NCBI GenBank assembly: GCA_037952775.1
Contig: JBANAY010000004.1
Coordinates: 13,330,001-13,394,000, forward strand
Reading direction: 5' to 3'
Source of the DNA: Clonostachys chloroleuca
Lineage: Eukaryota > Ascomycota > Sordariomycetes > Hypocreales > Bionectriaceae
DNA: 64,000 nt
Positions 32,199 to 45,659 of the stretch are shown piece by piece. The translations under genes were made by a program, and so were the position numbers. The notes under the pieces are model-generated. The model had not been told where the DNA came from, did not search any database, and saw only the letters and a program-made list of their open reading frames with translations. Each line of letters starts with the position of its first letter. Position 1 is the first letter of the stretch.

Positions 32199-35100
32199 TT
32201 AGCTCCGGCTCCTGCGGTCTATCCCTGCATTGGGCCCGGGTTGACTTGGGCGGCTGAGAAACCTACCAGACCCGTCTTCCTCCAACTCTTCCACAATTTG
32301 CCTCCAGAGGGAATCCATCACCTCTGTCGTTCACTCGAATTAGCGTCGTACAACTCATCTTTCTTCTCAGATAAACTCACCTTCCCTTGCAAGGGTGAAT
32401 TCGACAGCGAGCGTCTCCATTGCCGGATCAGGTCTCTCAAATGCCAATGCACAGTTGGCCACTACTCTCCCAACATCGGCCGCTTGTTCTCGAGTGATAC
32501 CTGTTCGTCTGCGGACATAGACTTCTCGCAAGAAGGTAAGGCATGCCATCCCTAGCCGCTGTGTTGTTCGAATAACCAGATCAGTTGGCTTCCCCTCGTC
32601 ATCATCTTCATCCACATCCTGAACGTCAAAATGTCTAAATAACTCCAGCTCAAGAATCTCCATTGTCTTGGCTCTCACGTGAGCCGTAGGGTGAACCAAT
32701 AACCCAGGAGCCCATTCGGGAGCCAGACTGAGGCAGTGGTCATGCATCTGGATCATCTCAGTCACTTCCGCTCGATAGGCTTCAAGTGCCATCCTAAAAA
32801 ATGACAGGAGTGGCGCGCCTTCCGCGAAATGCATTCGCTTAGCCTGGCTCGCAACAAAAGCGACATGCTGCTCCGCGCGTAGCTGTGAATGGGTACTCTC
32901 AACATATCGTAGTGATGCTCGTAGGTAGGGCTCGATCGGATGCTGTGGGTCATCCCGGCGTAAACAATTCCTTAATGTTTGCGCTATCGCTGCATCCATG
33001 TGCTCGGTGCTCTTCGTCAGCTGAATTATGATGTTATCCGTGATGGGTTGCATTTGATCAATGGCCAACAGCTTCTCAACAAAGAACGAAGCGTTTCGCT
33101 TTTCTGGGTGCTGGTGAAGAAATGAAACCTCCGGAGACGTCCAAGGGAATGGAGCGCTTGTCATATCCAACCGATCATAAGGAGATTCCACAATGGTATC
33201 TACACTCATTATCGGCTCAAGGCATTGCAACAGATGGCCGATCAATGCAATGACGGCGCTGTAGGGTGGAGGCCGGGTGCTAACTCGGCGCAGTATATTG
33301 TTCAACATCCGGGAATAGTTAGCGGGCATTTCCAGTGAGGCATCTGGCGCAATGATCATGAGAAGTTTCAGGAAAAAGTCTTCGGCGAGAAGGTGAGCTG
33401 TTTCCCGGTGCCCCAATTGGGCAAAACGAAGCATAGTCTGAAAATGATCGTCCCAGGCCCGAATATGGATTTGAAAGAATCCCCAGAGGTACTTGAATAT
33501 CTCCATAGAGCCTTCTATCACTGAAACTCCGGGTCCGTTCGTCGTGCTGCTGCGGCGACTAAGTGCCTTATCAATCTCTTCCACAGAATCATGTTCGTCC
33601 TCTGATTTACTGTCGAGCGCGGGATAGTAATAATTGGGGAAACTCTCGGATATTTTCTTCAATGAAGAGATGAAGAGCGTTCCTGCCATCTGACGAACAC
33701 CCTGGTCAGGGTTCCGCTGGATCAGAGACCGGAAGGATGCGGGCCTAATACGGTAGTACTCATAAAAAGATAAGGCGCAGCGGCGGCATGTCTCAATTGC
33801 TCCAGAAATTGCTCTAGAAAATCCTAGAAAGTCGGGCAAGTCCTTCTTGCGGGTAACGACTTGGTCGAAATGGCTGAGCAAAACCTCCATAGCCAGATCT
33901 TGAACTTTGTGGCCCGCAGCCCCTCCATCAGGAGAGTCCTGGTCCGAACCACAAAGCGTGGTCTCAGCCTTCGTCTCGTTTCCAAGCAGTCTTGCCTGCT
34001 TGAAGCATTTCTCGGCCAACTCCGCATGGCTAGGATCGAACAGACAGTGCCGCCGGAGATAAACCGTGTTTTCATCCAGGATATACTCCTTCTGTTGCGC
34101 ATCCGAACCAAGGCGTAGCGGTAAAGGAACTTCTTGCCCCAGCATTTCTTCCTGCTTCCTCAAGGAAGAGGCTCGTTCGTAGAATAGCATGTAAGCACTG
34201 TAGGACTTGTCGTACACAGCACCGCCAGTCTCCAATGTAGATCGCTGATCCGGGCCTCCAAACGTCGACGCCTCCATCATGGCTGGGTCCCAGGGAGTCA
34301 CAGTGTCGTCATTGAATTCAACCCAGCTGGCCCGTCCTGGTCGCGAAGGCCTTTCGCGAATGTAGGAGTAGTAGTGACCCGACTCGGCCGTGCCAGCGTG
34401 AACCAGAACTCCAACAAGCTCAAAAATGTCTTCTTCCTTGCTTGCTGGCCCATCCGGATCACTCAGATAGTCGACAGTGTAGGGTTTCAGGTCAATTCGG
34501 GGAGGGAAGGAGAAATAGTCGTTAATTTTGTTCCGCTGTAGGGTTCGCAAATTAAAGTCGAACCGCTTCAGATGGAAAATCATGTTGTCGGGGAGGTCCT
34601 TGAGGCAGGCTCTGGTCATAGTTAGCCAAAATTGCGCCGCAACGCTGGTAGCCGTCCAGTTAAACTCACCGTTTGACAGCATCGACGTGGCGGTCACATG
34701 TCGAGCATTTATATTTGTTATCTGGGGTTTGGTTAATCGAGCACTCGATTATCGTCAAGAATAGGCTTGGGCGAAGTACTTACCCCCTTCGAGGACTTCG
34801 CCATCTACATAGGCCTGCAGGCTTTCTTGCAGGCTATGTTTTCCTTTTATGTCACACTGGATAGCTGAAAAGGTATCAAGACGCTCCGAGATGTGCTGGC
34901 ATTCCTTGGACTTGATCTGTTGGACTAGTCTCCCTCCATAAAACGATCGCAGCTCCTTTCTCTCCAGAGGAGACAAGAGCTGACCTTCAAATCGATCAAA
35001 TAGAAGGTTGTAGAATTCATCCACATCCATCTGATTATGAATATCGATCAGAGAATCATCATAGTTCTTAATAGAGCTGACAAGGTCGGCAGGGTCAACA

Positions 35101-38100
35101 AACCGCCGGTAACTTTCTTGCATGAAGCCGAAAACCTTCTTCGCAAAATGGAGGAGCTGTTGGGAGCCTTCCGCATCTCGCACCTGGGTAGTCAGTAGAA
35201 AACGGCGGAAACCCGTATTCATATAAAGCTGAGTGAGCAACGAGTTGAGGTAGCATGTGTTTGAAAGATTCCTCAATCCAACGTAGCCACATGAGGCCCT
35301 TACCGCTCTTGAGCGATCGAAGCTGGGAGGCGTGTCATATAGATATGGTTCATCATCATCAGTGGCGAAGAAGGGCAGAACAGTGTTCATGCTCTTCAGA
35401 AGAGTGACGAATTCTTCCGTGTCATCTCTCGCCAACCTGAAAACGATCTCACATAATTGTTTGCGTGTGTCGATGTTTAAGATGACTTTCGGGACAGGTT
35501 CTAAGACCACCGACCGTGTGTGAGGGAAGAGATGCTTCCAGAACAGGCCATTCGCTAGTTCTCGAAATTTGAGAGAGTCAGATATCTTGACGTCAGCCTG
35601 TAAACTTCCCGACAGGAACAGGGCAAGGCCTTTCGCCACAGGGTCGAAGGGGTCCGTCTGATCGATATCTTCCGTTGATGTATGCTCCAACAACAGATGC
35701 CCGGCCTCTACAGCTACATCAGATAATCCATCCAATGCGCGATTATGCATAGCCGCATGGCGGAGAATCAAATTTGAGACCTGGAATACCTCATGGCACT
35801 GGTCTGGATGGATTGTGGCTTGACGAAGAACTTTCGACAAAGCTTGCCAAAAGAAATCGGCCACTCGAAAACCAGTATTGTGCATGGTTGCAAGAGATAG
35901 CTCCTGGTTGAGATAATCAACCACAATCTTTGCAACAGTCGCGCGTATTTGCTTCCTTTCGTCATAGAGGAGAAGTGTGCGGACTACCTCAAGGAACGAA
36001 GAATCCGAGATGAGTTGATTCCAAAAGCCCTCGTTGAGGACGCCGAGTTGCAGAAGAACCTGGAACGTATAGATGACAAGATCTCGGCTTATGTAGTCCC
36101 TCGAGTTGGCGCCACCAATTAAGAGCTTGATTAAACTCTGCGGGGATGGTAGCTCGGAAAGAGATGGGATTGTCGAGGATGAGGGATCAGGCTTCTCTGT
36201 AGGCACTGCTATTTCCAGGAACCATTGAGCCAGTACATTCATCGCAGCACTAGCAATCTCCATTTGAAGAGGCTCCCCATAGTGGGCGAGAATGTCTGAA
36301 GAAAGAACGGCCTCAACGATAAGGCTAACAGATCTCTTGCGGGCTTCCTCGTAGGAGTTCCGAGGAAAATCATGCAAGCTTGGCAAGTGCCCAGTAGGTT
36401 GGTTTGGCCGTTTAGCAAGTGTCTTGTACTTCAGCAAAGTATACATGGCGTAGAGTGTCCGAAAGGGCTGCTGGGGGGAAATATGTCAGCCTGGGAAATT
36501 GAATCATCTTCAATTCTTTCCATGGTACGAGTGTCGGCAGGGAGGTTTATCAAAAAATCAAGAATCTCGCGGGCTAGCCTATCCTCCAACGTAAGGCATT
36601 CCCACATCTCTTCAAAGTGGCCCATGATCTCAATTTGCAAGGGAGAAGAGCCAGGTTGGATCTTAACAGAACCGCCCGTGTCTTCTTCTTTCTCGCGTTT
36701 GACAAGGATTAAACCTTCGTGAATTTGCAAGTCCTCCAATGACTTGCAAACTTGCCGTTCGTCAGGGAGAAAGGGCTGGCCTCGGTAATATGCCTTGTAC
36801 TTCTGGAACCCCGTCTCTTCCCTGATGCTGGCCAGGAGGGAGGCGGCAGTATTTCGCCGCCCGATATTCAAAGGCCTAACCTCAGTATGTTGCGCGCCAT
36901 CAAAAGACTGATATTTGAGCTGGGCCAAATCACCTTCGATCTCTGAGGGCTTGAATGACATGAGAGACCTTAGATCTGGTGCTGCAAGATGTGGCTTCGA
37001 TTGGTACACATTGTGGAAATACCGAAGCAATTGCAACGACCGAGTGAATATGCGCTCTTGCTCGTGAAGTTTCTCCTCACTAACAACAATAACCATAGAC
37101 TCTTCGTCACCGCTCGAACTTCCCTCCGTATATGATTTGATCTGTCTGGTGGCGTCTCTCATCTGGCTGAAGCATCGAGTCACGAGAGCTGAGTGAACCT
37201 GCCTTGTTCGATCTGACGTGTAGGTAGAGAGCAAGGCGTTTTGCAGGTACACCTCCACAGCAAGAATGTCGATGGCCTTTTGGACCAAGCTTTGATTATC
37301 GGCCGTAAGAATTATTCTCCATAGCTGGCCCAAGCAACTTGCGGAAACGCTGGCATCATCGTCAAGTTGGAAGTCTCGACCCACATCGACCAGGTCTAAT
37401 GCTTCTTCCTTGACGAATTCCAAGAGGCCTGCGCAAAAACATTCTGGGGGGAGGGAAGGTAAATACTCTACCAGACATGTCTGTATAAAGGGGTTTGGAG
37501 TCGCGGACTTTCTGACAACGTCATTAAGAACACCCCATCCGGCTTCTCTATCTCCCTGGCATAATGACAAAGGCCCGACCAGAAGATCCCACAGTTTCTT
37601 TCCGGTCTCTCCATCAATGGAAGATGGCTCATATAATATAATGCTGGTGACAAAATCACACCTTGGCTGGTTGATGTTTCCGCAGAGCACTGCCGGTATA
37701 TTCATCTCCTTACCAGTCGCAACGGCATGTTCAAGTTCCTCAACGATGAGTCGGATCAAGTCATGCTCCTGTGTCAGTACTTGAATCTCGCGAGAAACCA
37801 TTGGTCGAATCGCCATTGAAAGGCACCACAAGCTACCCAGACTTGTTCGCGACTTTTGTGCCACATCCTCAAGGCAGGTCATATACAAGTGCTCACGGCC
37901 ATCTTGGTCAGGCCCATGGTTCAGCAATTCTCTGAATTTTTGCATAGCCAAGAGTTGCAGTTCGGGGGAAGCAACCTGTGAGCCATGGGAGCAGGCCGAG
38001 GATTCTCTGAGGAGGCGCACACAGAGTTCGTAAGGCCAGTATTCCAACGTTCTATTCTCAGCCTGGGCTTTCTGGCACATCTGGCGGAGGAGCACTTCCC

Positions 38101-40213
38101 AAAGGTTGCGGATGGGGGGTGTGAAGGATTCTATGGGAAGGTGGCAGAACTTTTCGCAGAATTCCAGCATGGTTTGGTTTTCAAATAGATTCATAATGGT
38201 AGTAACCAAGCGAGCCAAGGCCTCGGAAACGCGAGGATCCGGGCTGGAAGTAACACCTTGCCACAACCGATCAGTATGGCCCTTATGATAAATCTTGGTA
38301 ACGACTAAAAACCCAACTATGTTGGAGCTTTCAACGATAATCTCAGGATGGCAATTTGGTCCAATTATGTATTCGATAATCTGGCTCCGGAGAAGGTATG
38401 TTCCTAGATGTTTAAGCAAAGGGTTCTCAGGGTGCTCTCCCAGTCGTCGCCATAAGCTAACAAGCTCGGTACACATTGTCGTAGCGGCAAGAACACGTAG
38501 CTGCATCTGGCTCGAGCGTATCAACTTTCCAAGAACATCAAACCGCCATTCGAATGAAACTGCTTCCGGGACAGATGCGCTAGGGAGGTAGCCGTGATCA
38601 TTTTGGTGCTGGGCGTGGATATCCTCAGCTTGGCGATGGTTGCCTTGCATACAAACCTTGAGGAGTTCAGCCAAGCTTGATATCATGCAGGAAACTCCAT
38701 CTGTTGTTAATTGTGTGACTTTTTTCTCAAATAGATGTTCCAGACAAGTTGACGCCGTCAAAAAAAGCTGATGTTCGGTACCCAGATCTCTGAGACGTCG
38801 ACCAACCCCGTTGGATTGAGGGATCGGAAGACAAAACTCCAGCTGTGCTACACAAAAAACCATCTCCGTCACATAGGCAAGGTGGACGAGAAGTTTCGGG
38901 AACGATAGTAAAGCTCCCGCAAGCAGAGTCGCAAGTTCATCAAGGCGACCAAGGCTGCCATTCAGGGCGGAATCGAACTTTTTAACAAGTGATGCCTTGT
39001 CATCAGACACTCCAAGAGTGATTCCGGAGATTTCAAAACATTCATCGTCGTATAACAAGTTGTCTCGCCGAGTTAATAAGTGCAGGTGGTGAAGAAAGAC
39101 CCCGGAGAATAGCTCGGGTGGGCTTTCACCAGAAACAATCTGCCCAGGGCTACTGTGAAGGAGAGATATATCAATCTCAACAAGAATAGCAGTGAGTTGA
39201 ACGAAATCCATTTGGAAGTCGAAAACAAGCTCACGCAAGTCCGGATCCTCGTCAGGAGAAGGCCTGTAGCCGTCAGTATTTGATTCGTTACCAGGACAGG
39301 CGGTCACAGGCACATACTTTCGTTCACGGACAGCAGTGATTATCTCTGGGAATGCCAACCACATATTACGGTTGTTTCTGAGGGAAGCGACGAGCCGGTT
39401 GCGATCCGAATTCTTTGCGAAGGTTAGGAATTGAGTAAACCAACGCTGCAAACTGCCAATGACGTTTTCATCTGTCGATGTGCCTAAAAATTGATCAATA
39501 TTGGGGTGAGGAGGTTTTGAAGTAGCATAAGTTGAGCTCACTGGTAGCTATATAATGGACCAACCGCTGTATTGTTTCGTAACGATATTCCTGCGCATCA
39601 TGATAAGGGAACTGGTCGGTCGGATCAATGGCAATTGCGGTTTGCCCTATTATTGTGACTTCATCGATAGATCTTTCAGCGAGTAAATCATCTTCGGCGT
39701 CTGGGATTTGAACAAGCTCCATGGGCGGACTCGCTGACTTCGAGGAGCTTGACTTGGCGGGACCCGGGGAGTCATCCCCTTCATGGCCAACAACATCTTT
39801 CGAGTATAAAATCGGATTCGAGGACGAGGGTAGTATATTATGGTCTTGCTCTTGTGGGGGACTCCGAAGGTTTATTGTAACTTTACTCGAGGTCGGCTCG
39901 CTGGTTGATGACGGCAGGGAAGGGGGTCGGGTTGCTGACTGGACATGGTTGAGATGACCGTTTCCCCTTCAAGATTCATTAGGTTGCTAGTAGCTTCGTG
40001 ATCGCCATCAAGCGTCGCGCTGTTACCGGAGCTGGCGTTGTCGAGCTCTGCATCGGTGCCATCTACCGACCTCGAGGGTGATCCCGACTGTGAGGTCCGT
40101 CGTCGCTTGCGAGAAGCAATGTCGCTATCATCAAAAGGGTTGGGTCGAGTTGAACTGGGTTCAGAGGATCCGGCGCGCTGTAGCGGGTCTGGAGAGTCCC
40201 CTGCCTGGTCCAT
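32199..40213 (-). CDS. Giant ubiquitin carboxyl-terminal hydrolase, USP9X/USP34-like (frameshifted in this sequence)
   Basis: This cysteine protease removes ubiquitin from proteins. Exons are 40213-40027, 39934-39542, 39483-34784, 34721-34670, 34611-32381 and probably 32323-32199. The N-terminus (SEPSSTRPNPFDDSD, KRRRTS) is disordered, then about 1400 residues of helical-repeat-like sequence precede the USP core. The core has YVGLRNLSNTCYLNSLLTQL with catalytic Cys near residue 1604, a CxxC zinc-ribbon half (YKCSTCDRHVD, made by the 52-base exon), HLKRFDFNLRTLQ and AESGHYYSYIRERP with catalytic His near 1857. About 650 helical residues follow. One base is missing at the G6 run 36473-36478: FPPQQPFRTLYAMY needs seven. 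With it, the six exons give 2562 residues, matching the usual 2500 or so. Without the last exon the protein ends LAREGEFI at 32367. Confidence 0.92.
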
Positions 40214-43200
40214 CTGGTTCGTGCAAGGTGTAGAAACGCGTTGCCGAAAATATCAAGGACGTCGAGGCGTCACAGTGGCCGGCCTAGCGGCAGCTGTAAG
40301 AAATTAACATGTGTAACAAACGTGAAGATGCCCGTAACATGCAGCCAGGTATGGTCAAGTGAGCTTGAGCTCTTGGACCCGTCTTACGCCATGCAGGGGG
40401 AGGCAAATGGCGATTCCAGAGGGGAGTAAATCGGTGACAGCTACTTGCTAAAGTGAAGCTCCGAGGCAGATACGACGACTGTTGCTTTGTGCAAGCAATT
40501 GCTGATGGGGGATTGGGGCACGGGCTGCTGCTGCCTGTGGGACCCCGCGAGCGAGGGGTAGCTGTAGTGCGAGAGGGGGCGATCACTGGAGAGCTTGGGA
40601 AGGCTGAGCTGCTGGCTCCTCACTAACGCGTAAAGTAGGTGCTCAGGGTACAGCTAAGTTAGTACCTGGAGCTCCCAGCAAAAGGTCTAGTGCCTGTCCC
40701 GAGACGAGATGATGAAATGGGCAAGGTAGGGGTGTGACGGCGCCTTGCGCCAGTTCTGTGGTCGGGCATGGACGAGATAAAATGGACGGTGCCGCTCCAT
40801 GATAAATGCAAGAAAACATTTTGCAGGTCGACTTACAATTACTCGGACGAAACCTTCGCTGATCGGACTCAGCCCCCTCTTCTCCCTTTCTCCGCTCGGG
40901 GCCTGATGCGACTTGCTCGCTGTATGTGGTAACAACCTTGCTACCCTAGCTCTTGTAGTGCGAATTCCTATCAGAACCAAGGAGGAGGGCAAAAGAAGGG
41001 TGAGGACGAGGGTGGACGAGGGCGTTGGGAAACGACAGCTTTGTGCTTGCAGCGTCCTTGGCCAGTCACTTGGCTACGAGCCCGTGAGAAATGTGCCCTG
41101 AAATCCAATGTGTCTAGTGCTGTTGTCAGCTAGAAGTCTTCGAGGAATCTCCAGCAGCCTCACTGGGGCATGATGGGACTTCTGTTGGTAATGTGTGGGA
41201 AAAGTCGAGGCTGCGGAAGCTGTCCTGCCAACTGTACCACGAGAAAATGCCCCAGGCGAAGGACTGGCTCCCAGTTACGGCTTCACAGGCAAGTTTTTAA
41301 CCAGCGGGAAGTGAAGCACACGGGACGAGTGCTTCACTAAGCAGGAAAGTGATGAAATACGAAAAGAAAATACATTTTACTGACCATTTCCTGACCTCGA
41401 ATCAGAGCCAGCCTTGGGTGAAGAGGAAACGAGGAGAGTAGAGGACGACGCGTGGGGGGTGCGCCAAGAGCGGGGAGGGGTGTAGACGCAGCAATAATTA
41501 CATCAATGGTGCACTGAGCTCGGCAGAATCACCATCTACCACCCTCCAAGGATGGCCGTGATTTTATACAAATCAGAGTTATTTGGCAGATCGGTTTTAG
41601 AAAAGATGGCACGCGTACAATCAATGGTAAAATACCTAAGGCGTCTCCAACCTCATTGGCGAGGCGGTAGATTCGCAAGTTTGGGCATGCAGGAAGAGAT
41701 CTAGAGGTATAAAAGGCAGCCAATGGAGTGGCTGCTTGAGATCTGACAAATCCCAAGACTTGGCCAACAGACACACACGGAGCAAACCTGAACCTTTGTA
41801 GCTAAGTAATAAACTGCTGGCGCTCGGATGTTACCCAGTAGCCCGCCAGCTGGCTGCTGCCTGGAGTCACCGTAGCCAGTGACACACCCGATGTCGCTCC
41901 AGATCCCTGGCAAGCCAACAAAAATCTGGCCGCGTTGCTCTGCATTTGAGTATCCAGGATCTGATCTTCCCTCATTCTCAAGTCCATTCACCTATTATTC
42001 AACCAGTCGAGTTCAAAGCAGAAAGGGAAAATATTCCAAGTACTTCTAGGAGCGCTGAGCACAACATCAATCAACGTGATTTTTCTATCTTAGGTGGCAA
42101 ATCAAAATAAGCCTTTTTATTGCGTCCCTCTTAGCCTGCCTACTGACTTCGAGATGTGGTGATTTTTTCATGTAATCTAATTAATTCTATCTCAATAATC
42201 ATCGGTACGTTGGTTCCCAGAAAGAAGCTTGGCTGCTGCTCTGACAGGTTATTTGATGTGCTCGGAAAGCCATTACTGCATAGGGCCTCGTTGTATTAGT
42301 TAGCTCGGAGCCTAGACAGGAACTGAAGTAGTTGGCGATAGCACTGTGGGACGATTACAGGTATAACTCTCTGGATAAGTCATTGTGCTCTGCGTTTCTT
42401 CTGTTCTGTCCCTACAAATTATAAGCATAGGAAGGTACCTATTGTGCTTAGAAGTCTCATGAGGAAGATTTTATCCAGCCCATAATAGAAATACTAAGCC
42501 AAATATAAAACGCAGACAGGGAGGCTCGGTCCGTGGTTTGGGCCACCCAGACGGCTGGAATTAAAATACTTTATCCACAGAATGGCATTCCTAGCATACA
42601 TTGTCCAGCTCGTGGCACAGCTATTTAAAAATATGGCGCCAGCAGAGTTTGCGTTAGTGGCGGGAAATATCAAGTGACGCAGCAACCTACCTCTGTAAGG
42701 TGCTAACTCATAGAGCCCTCAGATATCAAATGGTTGCCATTGAAGTGTCCCATCAATGTATGTTCCGACAATTACCCACCTTACCTATCGAAACAAATGC
42801 CCCGATATTGGCCAAAGTGCCAAGACGAGGCAAAAACATTTTCTATTATATTCCAATCATTATGGCTGTCGTTGCCGATCCAAAAATTGGTCTCATCAAC
42901 GCAGGCCAAACAAAGTGTTTAGTGTTAGCATCCCCACATCCCGCTGGGGTTTGTTCCCTGCGAGTAGGTGCCTGCTAATCTTGGTTGCTGAGGCTATGCT
43001 GACGCAAGGGCCGAGTTAACTCAAAGTTGGGCTTCGATTGAGAGGAATGGCAGCAGCGTGGGGTGTAAGAGCGAGGAATAGGTCGAGATCTAAGTAGAGT
43101 AAAGCATTATCTACTGATCTAGACACATACATCTTTTTTTTTTCTATTTATACCCCAAATCATCCATGAAGACATCATCTGAACACAACGTGATTACACT

Positions 43201-43383
43201 GTAGGGTAGTATCTAGGTACTTTAGGCTCAAGCCAGGAAGGAGGCCCACTTCACGACGGCGAAAAATCCCCTACGCAAACGCCCATCGACAAAGTTGACT
43301 CGCATTGATCGCCCACTACATTTTCAGCTGTAACCCCGGGACTGGAGAGCTATATGAATAAGAGTAAGAGAAATTAGGTCAAA
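40214..43383. other. Long divergent intergenic region
   Basis: The 3.2 kb between the ubiquitin hydrolase and POP3 starts has no supported gene. It becomes AT-rich toward the right (41.9-43.2 kb). No frame over 101 codons occurs and none has family features. No tRNA was found. Confidence 0.45.
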
Positions 43384-44273
43384 ATGGGTCCTTCTTCGCA
43401 GACCAATGTTACCAATGTTCGGAAAAGAACCATTTATCAGCTTGATACTCCGTTCTCGACTGTCAGCTGGTACTGTTCCTCCCTCCTATCAAAGCTCCAC
43501 ACTCTGGCTATGCTGACCTTTCCACCGATAGGCCGGACATATCTTTAGAAGACCAAGAGAGTATCCTAGAGCTTCTCTGCAGGTAAGGACTTGATTAATG
43601 GACATAACATAAAGGGAAGAGAGAAGGCTGATATCTTGACGCCAACACTTTCTAGTCTACTCTCATCCTTGGGACAGCATCGGCGTGACCACGTCAAACC
43701 CTCCAAAGGGAAGCGAGCAGCCAAACGGGGCAAAGTCACAGCGGACCAAAAAGACTTAGCCAAAGACCAACCCATACCTAAGGCACCAGAACTGGGACTT
43801 AAAGTAGACATTGGATTCAATGTGATTGCTAGAAATCTTGAGGGGAAATCAAGAGGCGAAAGCGGGCACACTGAAAATGCCGACGGCGATGTTGACATGC
43901 AAACGAATGAGACCGTATACTCAATGGTCTTCGTCGCCCGAGGAGATCAGTCGTCGGCCTTTAATTGCCAGTTTCCGAGAATGGTGGCTGCGGCGACAAA
44001 GGAGCTCCCCCCGACTCTCAGACACGACTCATTGGATTTTCCAAGTCTTGCTCGGAGCGCCTGAGCAAGTCTCTTCATATTCCGCGTGTCTCATCCATCG
44101 CAATAAAGCGCGATGCGCCTGGATGCAAAGCCCTTTGGGACTTCGTTAGAGAAAAGGTCCCTCCTGTTGATGCGGCTTGGCTTGGCAAGCCACAGGATCA
44201 AACATCATATCTTCCTACGCGAATCAATTCCATAGAAACGACCGTGGGGCAAAAGAAGACAAGAAAAACTTGA
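43384..44273 (+). CDS. POP3: RNase P/RNase MRP subunit Pop3-like (frameshifted in this sequence)
   Basis: This protein subunit belongs to the nuclear ribonucleoproteins that trim tRNA 5' ends and process pre-rRNA. Exons are 43384-43469, 43532-43582 and 43656-44273. The N-terminus has KRTIYQLDTPFSTVSWPDIS across intron 1 and LEDQESILELLCSLLSSLGQ across intron 2, typical of fungal Pop3. A basic stretch KPSKGKRAAKRGK follows, then KVDIGFNVIARNLEG and YSMVFVARGDQSSAF. The frame then breaks at the run of six Cs at 44007-44012. Seven Cs would give ELPPDSQTRLIGFSKSCSER and carry on through LHIPRVSSIAIKRDAPG to the stop at 44273, for 251 residues. In the raw frame the protein ends early at 44064 in unrelated sequence. 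The family assignment rests on the N-terminal motif and the LIGFSK / IPRVSSIA block. Confidence 0.82.
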
Positions 44274-45659
44274 ACAAATATAGCCTAATATAGTACATGT
44301 TCACATATGATGGTTGGACCTGCAATTGTCTAGAGGTGTCTTCTAGAGGCAGTCCTTGCTTGTAAATGGACACCTGTGCGTGTGCTGACGACTCCAATCG
44401 AGAGGAACCTCCTGATGGGCATGTAACTGTCTGGAAACGAACTACTAGGTATGCCCAGCATGTTTCTGCTTGTTTGCTGTTCGGCCCCTAACTCTGGGTC
44501 AGCTTGTTTAGTTGTGTTGCAGATACTGGCAGTCTGGTCAAACTGGCGGATGCAAACCTTATCAATACAATGTATACGGAGCACCGACGCTCATTGGGCC
44601 ATGTATTTACAAACTTGAGGGCGTTTTGTTTCAGAGTGACGGGACAGCTCAGGTTCTACAAGCTCAATTTGGCAATCAGCGGCATTCCTGCCACTGATGT
44701 AGGGATGACATGTCCAAGAGGATGCTGTCTTCCCTCGATTCTTCAAATTCACGGCAGTTTGGGATCTAGTAGAAATGTAATTATAGCAATGTTTCTTGTA
44801 TCTGGAGGCTTTGCCTGTCACAGGGTTCGTAGACAAGAGGCTTCTGCGGATTCCGAACTGCCCACCCAAAGACCATCCTTGTTCAGCAGAGCGCCACCAC
44901 AGCGAGTAGAACGAGTAAATTGGCCAAGATACCAGTTAACAGATAGATAAATAAGACATTATGCAAGCATATTCGATTTGTTGGCTTATTGCTGCTGCTT
45001 GGACGAGGAAGCAGGTGCCCGTCCATGCCTCCTCCCGTCTACAACCCTCCCGTCCGTTGGTGGCTGCCTTGCAAGTTAGTGCTCTGTTTCAGCTAAGAAT
45101 CTCTTGTCTAGGGAGCTCAACAGAATCTGTAGCATCCAGGTTGGCATGCCATACGCGATTGATGGATGCCTTAGGTGTCCATGCAGAATCTCGTTCGTAC
45201 CTTCCGTTCACTCCCCGCGCCCCCCCACCAATTTACTCAACTGTTTACTCTTGGTAAACAAACGGTTCACTCCATGCACTCAAATTTGCACTGAAATACC
45301 TAATTCCCGTGAGCCGGATTCTTATTCATTGCATGCCCCATCGACTGATCAGCAGAAACGTCTCGCAAGATCTTCCCTTGGGGCTTCTTTGGCCTCATTA
45401 TCAGTGGCCGTCGACGCTTTTCTCAGAACAACCTCAGAACACCTACCTCTAGTGAGAGATTTCGAGCAATAGTTCTACATCGTTCCTTCTTCCTGAGATT
45501 GTAATTAGTCGAGCAGAGCCGTAAGTTGTTTTTCAACTCGATGTCGGAGGACCTCGAAAGCTTCTAGGAACTGCTTCCGCATCGTTCTCGATTTCTGCCC
45601 CAAAGCAAAATTAACGTGACAGTAGACATTAATATCATACCTGGAAAGACTGATCTGAA
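44274..45659. other. Intergenic region between POP3 and the uncharacterised 45.7 kb gene
   Basis: These 1.4 kb lie between two plus-strand genes. Frames at 44504-44950 and 45104-45472 have no motif or family likeness. No RNA gene was recognised. The right part is the probable promoter and leader of the next gene. Confidence 0.45.

Noticed and set aside
42000..43200. RIP-mutated repeat in the AT-rich part of the POP3 upstream region
   Set aside because: AT content is raised only mildly, and no remnant transposon frame or duplicated copy is seen in the window.
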